This document shows positions 1 through 5,810 of a DNA stretch of 12,419 nt, in pieces. The notes under the pieces are model-generated. The model saw only the letters and a list, made by a program, of their open reading frames with translations, did no database searches and was not told the DNA's origin. The translations under genes were made by a program, and so were the position numbers. This DNA comes from Gammaproteobacteria bacterium. GTDB taxonomy: Bacteria > Pseudomonadota > Gammaproteobacteria > UBA12402. The first letter of the stretch is position 1. Each line of letters begins with the position of its first letter. The stretch covers positions 1-12,419 of the forward strand of contig JANQHY010000028.1 of NCBI GenBank assembly GCA_028282395.1, in the 5' to 3' direction.

Positions 1-68
1 GCGCTGGCTAAATGGATATCAGAGGCATTTCGGGCCAGCGCTTGAGCAAGTAAATAATCAATTGTCAT
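1..68 (-). CDS. pilT: PilT-like twitching motility ATPase, N-terminal fragment
   Basis: The reverse strand reads ATG at 68-66 followed by 22 codons, MTIDYLLAQALARNASDIHL and on to the window edge. Proteins of the PilT/YggR retraction ATPase family begin the same way: a short helix with paired leucines, then an ASD(I/L)HL motif about 15-20 residues from the start. PilT is a hexameric cytoplasmic ATPase that powers type IV pilus retraction. The start is supported by AAGGGAG eight bases upstream of the ATG. Genomic context agrees, because pilT is divergent from yggS-proC in many gammaproteobacteria and proC lies 4.3 kb away here. GspE/PilB-type ATPases also carry ASDIHL, but usually far from the N-terminus. 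The catalytic part is outside the window, so PilT versus the shorter paralogue PilU/YggR cannot be decided. Confidence 0.72.
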   Translation of the reverse strand, partial: MTIDYLLAQALARNASDIHLAS

Positions 69-270
69 AAGGTAGGCTCCCTTTATAGAGTTTATAATTT
101 CTCTTGCCTGATAGTTTTTTCTCGCTCTGCTCCTCTCTGTAGTGGAAACAGGACGTAATGATCAAGCACAATCAGTTTAAGATTGAATTTTTTTAAGAAT
201 ATCTTTTCGTGAGAAAACACGATAGTCATATTATGCTCTCTATTAAGGCGACGGTCAAACACTCAAAACA
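69..270. other. Non-coding leader between pilT and the small gene
   Basis: I see no credible gene here. The pilT ribosome site lies at its left end. Two small hairpins can be drawn: CAATC/GATTG (169-185) followed two bases later by seven T's (188-194), and TCGTG/CACGA (207-222). The first resembles a weak terminator on the plus strand, but no plus-strand gene within the window precedes it. No clear pilT promoter could be placed with both boxes. Confidence 0.4.
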
Positions 271-299
271 GTGACTTTATTTTACAATATGGGTATGAT
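271..299 (+). promoter_or_regulatory. Candidate sigma-70 promoter for the 58-residue gene
   Basis: GTGACT (271-276, 4 of 6 to TTGACA), a 17-base spacer and TATGAT (294-299, 5 of 6 to TATAAT). Transcription would start near 306, leaving about 60 bases of leader before the ATG at 368. The surroundings are AT-rich, so chance matches are likely. Confidence 0.35.
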
Positions 300-367
300 A
301 ATAATAGAACATAAAAGCAAGAGGGTATGAATAGGGCATCTGAGGGGTAACTGGGAGGAATACAAAA

Positions 368-544
368 ATGGCAGATGTCAGACAAGAGCTGATAGGGCGG
401 TTGGGAAACAATTCCGAGAAATGTCAAATGTCTCGCTTTGTTCAAGATGTATTGCAAGAGAGTCAGAAAATGAAGCAGGAAGCAAACGACTTAGCCGCTC
501 AACCAAACGATGATTCATCAGAAATTGAAACAGATTTATCATAG
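368..544 (+). CDS. Small acidic hypothetical protein (58 aa)
   Basis: This short gene encodes MADVRQELIGRLGNNSEKCQ and continues to a TAG at 542-544. It has a strong ribosome binding site, GGGAGGAA at 353-360, with nine bases between GGAGG and the ATG. An in-frame TGA at 341-343 shows that the ORF does not begin further upstream. The protein is hydrophilic, has no membrane segment or signal peptide, is glutamine- and glutamate-rich through its middle (probable amphipathic helix, residues 20-45), and ends in an acidic serine/aspartate tail. It contains one cysteine (Cys19). I do not recognise a family. It faces the 316-residue membrane gene on the opposite strand, with only 36 bases between the two stop codons. 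The ribosome site and codon content make it a likely real gene; its role is unknown. Confidence 0.6.
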   Translation: MADVRQELIGRLGNNSEKCQMSRFVQDVLQESQKMKQEANDLAAQPNDDSSEIETDLS

Positions 545-580
545 AGCTAGCGCTAATAGTCTCTTTTTGCGTATTGATGA

Positions 581-1531
581 CTAGATGGTAAGTTCACTAT
601 CAAACTTCAGATAGGCAAAGTCAGTACCATTACCATTATCATTCGCTTCTTGGTTAATGCTATGGTAATGAATAGTAGATGAATTATTATTAAGCAGGTT
701 CTGAATTTTATTAATAATTTGATTCTCCTGCTGTTTTGATCTTGAACGGGTTATTTTAGATGCTATGTGTTGAATACCATTATTAGATTGCTCACTTTCT
801 TGAGATGCTCGGGTTTGCTGAACATAATCTATATATACAGAGTACCTTGAATGAATGAGACCAAGTTCATGAAGTGTAGAAAAAATATGACGCAATTGTT
901 CTCTATCAGGAAATTTTATAACGAACTTTCTTCCATTTCGCGCAAAGAAGGAAAATTCAAAATTAATAAAGTCAGTCCGCATTTTTTTCATCTTTGAAAT
1001 TGAACAGTTATTCATATCTAGAAACTGCCGCAGAGTCATGCCTTGATCATTTTGTAATTCATATAATTGGTGTTTATAGGGTTTCGCCTGTCTTCTTGTT
1101 ATCTCGTGTGCTACAGGTAGAATTATTATTGTTGCGAGTAAGGTGACTGCTATGGAAGTAAAAAAAGTGATAACTCCGCCTGCGCATCGTGCCAGAAATG
1201 CTAGAGCATGTAAAATGCCTAAAAGTATTTGTGCCGAGATTGATGAGCTATTCTCCCCGAATTTATCAAATACTTGCATAAGGTATGAGAAGACGGGTAA
1301 GAGTACAATATACTCTAAATAACCACCCATTTTACCATACTCTGAACGCCCCGATACTTTATCTTCTTTTATAAATGAATACCCATTAAGTAAATAGAAA
1401 GTATCGAGTACTTTCTGCGTAAAGGAGGTTCGCAGCATTCTTCCTTTCAATCCACGCTTTGCGGAGTTTCTAATTCTATTAAGATATAGGTTGCGATGAT
1501 AGAATTTAAAATAGTCAATTGGATTGTACAC
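581..1531 (-). CDS. Orphan membrane-anchored hypothetical protein (316 aa)
   Basis: The frame opens at GTG (1531-1529), ten bases downstream of AAGGAG (revcomp of 1542-1547), so the non-ATG start is well supported. The first 70 residues are basic and cytoplasmic in character (RNSAKRGLKGR). Hydrophobic stretches follow at about residues 71-88, 98-119 and 120-141, the last two nearly continuous and possibly a hairpin. After them comes a basic stretch, TRRQAKPYKHQ, and a soluble C-terminal region of about 170 residues. That region begins with a mixed alpha/beta part (MTLRQFLDMNN to about 236) and ends in a polar low-complexity tail rich in N, S and Q. No catalytic motif is evident and I do not recognise a family. 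The gene is divergent from the KAP-type ATPase across a 347-base gap. Its arginines are mostly AGA and CGN is sparse, unlike metG. An accessory membrane component or a secreted effector-like protein are both possible; neither is demonstrated. Confidence 0.6.
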   Translation of the reverse strand: MYNPIDYFKFYHRNLYLNRIRNSAKRGLKGRMLRTSFTQKVLDTFYLLNGYSFIKEDKVSGRSEYGKMGGYLEYIVLLPVFSYLMQVFDKFGENSSSISAQILLGILHALAFLARCAGGVITFFTSIAVTLLATIIILPVAHEITRRQAKPYKHQLYELQNDQGMTLRQFLDMNNCSISKMKKMRTDFINFEFSFFARNGRKFVIKFPDREQLRHIFSTLHELGLIHSRYSVYIDYVQQTRASQESEQSNNGIQHIASKITRSRSKQQENQIINKIQNLLNNNSSTIHYHSINQEANDNGNGTDFAYLKFDSELTI

Positions 1532-1586
1532 TTATTAAATACTCCTTAATGTACTGATATATGGCCCTTTTAAATAACTTAGCATG

Positions 1587-1602
1587 GATCTTATACAAGA
1601 TC
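1587..1602. repeat. Inverted repeat GATCTT-N4-AAGATC in the divergent gap
   Basis: A perfect 6-bp dyad, GATCTT at 1587-1592 and AAGATC at 1597-1602. It lies 56 bases upstream of the start of the minus-strand membrane gene. A second dyad with a related core lies at 1661-1670. Paired dyads between divergent genes suggest operators, but no regulator gene is next to them. Confidence 0.3.
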
Positions 1603-1660
1603 AATTTGATTTGTGCATCACTATAGCTAGATTCACTAATAATAAATCGTTGTCAAATAT

Positions 1661-1690
1661 CTTGATCAAGGATAGGCAATATTGTACAGT
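1661..1690 (+). promoter_or_regulatory. Palindrome CTTGATCAAG overlapping a candidate promoter of the KAP gene
   Basis: The perfect 10-bp palindrome CTTGATCAAG (1661-1670) includes a possible -35 box, TTGATC (1662-1667). This is followed after 17 bases by TACAGT (1685-1690, 4 of 6 to TATAAT). If used, the transcript would start about 180 bases before the KAP gene and run through the acetyltransferase-like remnant. Both boxes are imperfect. Confidence 0.25.
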
Positions 1691-1709
1691 ATATTTTCTC
1701 TTAATGTAG

Positions 1710-1829
1710 ATAAGAGTGGTTGTAAAAGTAGCGTATGCAAGGGGTTCAACGATTAATAAAAATCTAGCCATGCAGGAAAATGCTTTCAGGCATATTGGTT
1801 TTAGAGAGGTTTATGCGAATAATGAATGA
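1710..1829 (+). pseudogene. Possible GNAT acetyltransferase C-terminal remnant
   Basis: Between a TAG (1707-1709) and a TGA (1827-1829) lies a 39-codon frame. It contains a strand-like IRVVVKVAYARGS, then NKNLAMQENAFRHIGFREVY. The pattern N-x-x-A-M-x-x-x-A-x-x-x-GFREV resembles the final strand-helix-strand of GNAT N-acetyltransferases, where the helix after the acetyl-CoA site leads into GF(R/E)xV. There is no plausible start codon with a ribosome site, and the acetyl-CoA loop (Q/RxxGxG/A) is missing, so only a tail would remain. It sits directly upstream of the KAP gene. The similarity is judged by eye over about 30 residues, so chance cannot be excluded. Confidence 0.35.
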
Positions 1830-2023
1830 GGCTTAGTTTGCAAAACGCCTAAAAAGAATAAAAAAGGATCAGAAAAAAATGTTAAACTCTCTATTTAATG
1901 ATAAGGCTATAACATCAGAATCGGAAGACAGTCTGTTTATCAAACATCGAGCTGTAGATAAAATTACAGCTCTGTTGAGTAAGAAGGAACTCTCTTCTTT
2001 AACCGTTGCCATAACAGGGGAGT

Positions 2024-2030
2024 GGGGGGG
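2024..2030 (+). repeat. Seven-G homopolymer causing the KAP frameshift
   Basis: The run lies within the codons for Trp49-Gly50-Val51-Gly52 of the Walker A loop. Six G's give the intact P-loop; the seven present give a stop ten codons after the tract. G tracts of this length are typical slippage sites during replication, transcription and sequencing. Confidence 0.85.
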
Positions 2031-2980
2031 TAGGGAAAACATCTTGTATGAATCTCCTTAAGAAGGAGCTAGAAAAATGCCCTAATAATAAAGTAATATC
2101 TTTTGAGCCGTTACTAGAAGGAAGATTTGAGATAATTGAGATTTTAGAATTATTCTATCTCAAGCTTTGCTCTTCTATTAAGGAAAAACATCATAAATCT
2201 AACCCTATTCTTAAAAAACTACTAAATAGTCTGGCTGCGATCTCATTTGCAGGATCAAAGTTCTCTATTAAAGGGATAATCGATATTGATGTTGACGATA
2301 AGTACGACAAGTTGATTGAAATCTGGCAAAGAAATGAAATAATGGATTTCTCATCTCAAACAAAAGAGTTAAATAAATTTTTTATAAACGAGAATTTAAG
2401 GATATTCATTTTTATTGATGAGTTAGATCGGTTGCCTGCTAGTCATATCGCTAATTTTCTTGCTTTTGCCAGAATTTTAGAGACCTTTGAAAGGCTGTTT
2501 TGTATTGTTGGATTCGATTATGGTCAAGTTGTTAAAAGTTTGATTGCATCATCAGATAATAGCAAGAATAACTATGAAAGAGCCAAATCTTATTTAGATA
2601 AGTTATTTCAAGCGAGATTTCATATCCATCATGAGCAAAGCGTTCTTTATCGACTTGTTAGGAAAGGCCTGGATCATATCGATGAAAATATTTTTAAAAG
2701 AATTTCTAGTCACGCACCACTAGCTGCTAAATGTGACATAGTGGAAATTGCTGATTATTTAAATACACCAAGGCAAATAAAGAAATGGTTAATTTGTATA
2801 GAGTCAAATAAAGTTCTGGTTACTTCTTATCCTGAAGAGCTTATGGAGTTTCTAATGTTATCTTCTGTATTTATAAAGCATCCAATCGTTATAGAGAACG
2901 TCGCTAAACATACCCTGCCCATGCTCAATTATAGTACTTCAATACTTAGGCTATATATAGAAAGAAGGTACGGATATGAA

Positions 2981-3004
2981 TTGGGAGAAGAGTTGGGAGA
3001 AGAG
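2981..3004 (+). repeat. Exact 12-base tandem duplication inside the KAP gene
   Basis: TTGGGAGAAGAG occurs twice head to tail (2981-2992 and 2993-3004), followed by a purine-rich AGAGAA. It encodes LGEELGEE in a charged helical stretch. A 12-base unit keeps the frame, so copy-number change would lengthen or shorten the helix without breaking the protein. Confidence 0.85.
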
Positions 3005-4109
3005 AGAGAAAAAGAGATATATAAAATTCTTATTAGTAGTACAGGGATTAGACATAATTCCTGTACGCAAGAAAAGAATAACGGGTTTGACGGTATTATC
3101 AAAGAGAATATAATTGATCCAGTGGGATTTGGCTTTGCAGAAAAAGCAATTCCTAAGCTTAAACAGTCTTTTCTATCACTGTTTATTTACGGCTACACAG
3201 ATGAGTATAAAGCTAGACTGTATTATAATTATTTTGAAAATACTGAAGAAGCTATTAATTGGATAATTGAGAATTATAACGCTGATGATAAAGTCCTGGC
3301 AGATATAGAGAGAACCCTTATCGGGCAACAAGGTCATCCTAAAGATCCTGTTCCTATTGAACTTCTGAACGAGCTATGGTGTAAGGGGGGTGACGATTTC
3401 TATATGTATCACCCAAGAATCGTTTTGTTTATTCTAACTAATCATCCTATCAAAAAAGTCATATCATTGGCTAATCTTGGGCTGCTTGAAGCCTATTTGT
3501 ATAATATATTGACGTCATTTAATGTGAGAAATATAAATGGAACGTATGATATTAATAGGTTTAGACCGATGAAGGATCCAGATTATATAAATTATTCATG
3601 GATTGGCGACCAAGAATTAGGAAGAATTAAATTTTCAGAGAAAAAATTTGATAGTTTTGAGAAAGAAGATATTGTGAAGTTATTAGGTTTGTTTGTAAAA
3701 AGAATTGAAAATGATCTCGAACAGAAATTAGATGATCTTGTGGAAAATGAATGTAGATTAATTTATGTTCTCCATCGTTATATACAGTGGTCATCTTCAA
3801 TAAATTTTAATAATAGAGATAAATTGTCAAAATTTTTTACCGTTTATCTAGAGAATATTGAAGTGAATAAAAGTAATAAATTAAAACTAACTAACATGAT
3901 TTTCGAAAATTGTATCCTTTTTCCAGTTGGGCGGGAGTTAACTGCAAGTACTAATCCGATGTATCATCTATTTGATTTAAATAAAGCCCTCATAAGCTGG
4001 TTAAAACTTTTCTCTTATGAAAACAAAACTGAAATTAAACATATAAGTGATTTTATGAGGTGTATAGATCCTGAAGTTACGAAAGATTATGTGCGGTCTT
4101 AAAATTTAG

Positions 4110-4137
4110 GCCAAGATTAGTATTTACTTTTCTTGGC
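4110..4137 (+). terminator. Hairpin just after the KAP gene
   Basis: GCCAAGA (4110-4116) can pair with TCTTGGC (4131-4137) around a 14-base loop, starting eight bases after the KAP stop codon. There is no T run after the 3' arm on the plus strand, so it is at best a weak or factor-dependent terminator. Confidence 0.3.
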
Positions 4138-4196
4138 AGTTATGTCACAAGAGATAACGTTAACTGATCAATTTTTTCTATAAATAGCATAAAATG

Positions 4197-4225
4197 TTGA
4201 CATCTTTTAGGGTGAGTGCTAGACT
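4197..4225 (+). promoter_or_regulatory. Candidate sigma-70 promoter for proC
   Basis: TTGACA (4197-4202) matches the -35 consensus perfectly. A 17-base spacer leads to TAGACT (4220-4225, 4 of 6 to TATAAT). The start would fall near 4232, giving a leader of about 100 bases before proC. This is the best -35 box I found in the window. Confidence 0.45.
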
Positions 4226-4229
4226 CGCC
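4211..4229. repeat. Inverted repeat over the proC promoter -10 box
   Basis: GGTGAGT (4211-4217) pairs with ACTCGCC (4223-4229) around a 5-base loop, GCTAG; one pair is a G-U wobble. The dyad overlaps the predicted -10 box, where a bound repressor could block initiation. It has no T run on either strand, so a terminator is unlikely. Confidence 0.4.
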
Positions 4230-4255
4230 TGGCGAATTGGCTGATTGATATAGGC

Positions 4256-4279
4256 AATTGATTTCGGTAAAAATCAATT
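4256..4279. repeat. Perfect 9-bp inverted repeat in the proC leader
   Basis: AATTGATTT (4256-4264) and AAATCAATT (4271-4279) are exact reverse complements separated by six bases (CGGTAA). It lies between the candidate promoter and the proC start. It could be a DNA operator or an AT-rich leader hairpin; the sequence alone does not decide. Confidence 0.45.
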
Positions 4280-4335
4280 TCTAATCATAAGCTTAATAGA
4301 TTTTAAGGGCATTACAACTATAATAGGTTTCTATT

Positions 4336-5166
4336 ATGCACAACGAAAAGATTCTATTTATTGGTGGTGGAAATATGGCAAGTGCCATCGTTGCCGGCTT
4401 GGTTGCAAATGGTTATCCTGGCAATTGCATTTCAGTTGTTGATCGAAACCTAGATAAGCGCGTATCTTTGATAGATCAGTATGAAGTAGAGGCATCTGAG
4501 CGCATTAATAAGAATTTGGTTAATAGTCATGATGTTATCATTTTGTCTGTAAAACCCCAGACATCTGACGCTCTATGTAAAGAGCTGGGTGTTATGCTAA
4601 ACAATAACTCGACACTATTTTTATCAGTGATGGCAGGATTACCGATCGAGACAATTGAAACATGGCTTGGTAAAGAGGTTCCCTGTATTCGAGCGATGCC
4701 TAATATGTCCTCGCAGTGTAAACTTGGTGCAACGGGACTTTACAAGAATGCTAGGGTAACTCAAAAACAGCATCAGTTAGCTGAGCTAATCATGAATGCT
4801 GTGGGACTAACTGCATGGGTTGAGGATGAATCATTAATTGATGTTGTAACAGCATTGTCAGGAAGTGGGCCCGCATACTTTTTTTATTTTATTGAGAAGA
4901 TGCAAGAGGCTGCTATTGATATGGGGTTGCCTCCTATTCTTGCAAAATCGTTTTCAATACAAACTGCTTTAGGTGCTAGCACACTTGCGGCTAACAGCAA
5001 AGAGGAGCTTGAGACTTTACGAAAGAGCGTAACCTCAAAAGGGGGAACTACAGCTGCGGCTCTGGAAGTTTTTCAGGCACAATTGCCAAAAATTATCAGT
5101 GACGCAATGAAAGCTGCGCGTGATCGTGGTGCTGAACTAGGTCAGCAAGCCAAAGCCAATCTTTAA
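4336..5166 (+). CDS. proC: Pyrroline-5-carboxylate reductase
   Basis: ProC reduces pyrroline-5-carboxylate to L-proline with NAD(P)H, the final step of proline biosynthesis, in the cytoplasm. The protein has 276 residues, the usual length. The N-terminal Rossmann fold begins with FIGGGNMASAI (residues 8-18), has the strand-end motif SVKPQ (71-75), and RAMPNMSSQ (119-127) near the cofactor site. The C-terminal dimerisation and substrate domain carries the family signatures ALSGSGPAYFF (173-183) and SVTSKGGTTAAAL (231-243). All expected key residues are present, so the gene looks functional. The ribosome site is weak (AGG, eight bases before the ATG). In many gammaproteobacteria proC follows yggS and precedes yggT; neither is next to it here, and an accessory block lies upstream instead. 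Confidence 0.95.
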   Translation: MHNEKILFIGGGNMASAIVAGLVANGYPGNCISVVDRNLDKRVSLIDQYEVEASERINKNLVNSHDVIILSVKPQTSDALCKELGVMLNNNSTLFLSVMAGLPIETIETWLGKEVPCIRAMPNMSSQCKLGATGLYKNARVTQKQHQLAELIMNAVGLTAWVEDESLIDVVTALSGSGPAYFFYFIEKMQEAAIDMGLPPILAKSFSIQTALGASTLAANSKEELETLRKSVTSKGGTTAAALEVFQAQLPKIISDAMKAARDRGAELGQQAKANL

Positions 5167-5204
5167 TTAATAGAAAAATAAGGCTAATAAAAACAGAGGG
5201 TCGA

Positions 5205-5227
5205 CTACGACGCCTATTTAGTCGTGG
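5205..5227. terminator. Hairpin after proC, possible terminator
   Basis: CTACGAC (5205-5211) pairs with GTCGTGG (5221-5227), seven pairs with one wobble, around a 9-base loop. It lies 39 bases after the proC stop and 8 bases beyond the end of the opposing small ORF at 5235-5393. The minus strand has TTTTT some eleven bases after the stem, too far for a classic terminator. Confidence 0.3.
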
Positions 5228-5234
5228 AAAGAGG

Positions 5235-5393
5235 TTATATGTTTTTATTCCGTTTCATTCGGAAGTAGATGGCATATATAATGACACTGCCGCAGGTTGC
5301 CATGCTCAAGAGGTAGCCAATGACTAGGATAAGGTCATCGTGAACGATTCCATAGAGGAAATCTATGGTGTATTGAATTGAAATAAAAATCAC
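5235..5393 (-). CDS. Doubtful 52-residue single-span membrane protein
   Basis: The reverse strand is open from GTG (5393-5391) to TAA (5237-5235). It encodes an N-terminal IFISIQYTIDFLYG, an acidic HDD, a hydrophobic span LILVIGYLLSMATCGSVIIY (about residues 21-40), and a basic tail FRMKRNKN. The charge arrangement is sensible for a small membrane protein with a cytoplasmic C-terminus. A TAG two codons before the GTG limits extension. I see no Shine-Dalgarno sequence, which is the main reason for doubt. It may instead be a remnant of a larger gene. No family is recognised, including YggT, which often follows proC. Confidence 0.3.
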   Translation of the reverse strand: MIFISIQYTIDFLYGIVHDDLILVIGYLLSMATCGSVIIYAIYFRMKRNKNI

Positions 5394-5761
5394 CGTCTAT
5401 TATTAATATTTCTCATGTTCAATTAGGATATGTTCTTTATGTTTATTATTGCATAAATGTCGTCTAATTGGAAAACTCTCTCTATCCAGCCGTATGCTCC
5501 AGATGAATTTATACGATGGTTAACAAAATAGTGTATAGCCAATATATTATAAAATTTAATTTAAAGATAAGTAGTATTTAAACTATTTCTGCTAGTAATA
5601 GAAGGTTTTTTAAAGCAATATCGGTTTTTAGTGTAAAAACTCCTTGCTACTTCTGCTTGTATTATTAATAATAGCTTGCCTTTTTAAGTGAGTGTTCGAG
5701 GGTGTTCTGTTCACTAACTAATTTGCTAATTATAGGAATTAAATAGGTAAGCTGAGGTTGC
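5394..5761. other. AT-rich non-coding gap between proC region and kinase gene
   Basis: I find no convincing gene. A 24-codon frame (5457-5531, +) beginning MSSNWKTLSIQPYAPDEFIR has protein-like composition but follows a TAA directly and has no ribosome site. A perfect dyad GTTTTTA-GTG-TAAAAAC lies at 5624-5640. The remainder is AT-rich without recognisable structure. Confidence 0.4.
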
Positions 5762-5791
5762 TTGACTAATATCAGGTTTATTAGTTATAGG
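5762..5791 (+). promoter_or_regulatory. Candidate promoter for the hybrid kinase gene
   Basis: TTGACT (5762-5767, 5 of 6 to TTGACA), an 18-base spacer and TATAGG (5786-5791, 4 of 6). The transcript would start at about 5798, directly at the Shine-Dalgarno sequence, leaving a very short leader. Confidence 0.4.
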
Positions 5792-5797
5792 TATTGC

Positions 5798-5806
5798 AGG
5801 AGGTGA
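5798..5806 (+). promoter_or_regulatory. Near-perfect Shine-Dalgarno that fixes the TTG start
   Basis: AGGAGGTGA matches the anti-Shine-Dalgarno of 16S rRNA over nine bases. From GGAGG to the TTG at 5811 there are seven bases, the optimal distance. The GTG inside it (5803) runs into TGA after two codons, so TTG is the only sensible start. Confidence 0.75.
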
Positions 5807-5810
5807 GAAA

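Larger units (their letters stand above)
1879..4102 (+). pseudogene. KAP-family P-loop NTPase, frameshifted in Walker A
   Basis: The gene starts at ATG 1879 with AAGGA ten bases upstream and encodes 47 residues before reaching a run of seven G's (2024-2030). In the sequence as given, it then reads GEWGGREN and stops at TAA 2059-2061. If one G is dropped, the frame becomes GEWGVGKTS, a textbook KAP Walker A, and joins an open frame to 4102 for 740 residues in total. In the repaired numbering, Walker A is residues 47-55. Walker B (IFIFIDELDRLP) is near 175-186. The following helix, strand and aspartate (ILETFERLFCIVGFD) and the YLDKLFQARF segment match KAP ATPases. No membrane segment lies between Walker A and B, unlike many KAP proteins. 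Residues from about 260 to 740 form a helical region I cannot assign. A piece beginning at ATG 2048 would lack the P-loop. KAP NTPases include the F-plasmid phage-exclusion protein PifA, so a defence role is conceivable. The gene is AT-rich, with AGA/ATA-rich codons unlike metG. It could be a decayed gene, a phase-variable gene, or a homopolymer sequencing error. Confidence 0.82.

Noticed and set aside
263..457. 64-codon minus-strand frame opposite the small gene
   Set aside because: No ribosome site, odd composition, and it overlaps the better supported plus-strand gene at 368-544.
545..580. Terminator between the two convergent genes (AGAG...CTCT then TTTT)
   Set aside because: Only four pairs close the stem and the inner palindrome TAGCGCTA competes; too weak to annotate.
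2048..4102. The 684-codon frame as an independent gene starting at ATG 2048
   Set aside because: It begins one residue after the repaired Walker A segment GEWGVGKTSC, so it is the remainder of the frameshifted KAP gene; the P-loop would be lost if it started there.
5350..5368. Perfect dyad CCATAGA-N5-TCTATGG
   Set aside because: It lies inside the doubtful 52-codon frame, has no T run and no promoter near it; probably coincidental.
5457..5531. 24-codon frame MSSNWKTLSIQPYAPDEFIR in the gap
   Set aside because: No ribosome site, a stop directly before the ATG, and too short to identify.
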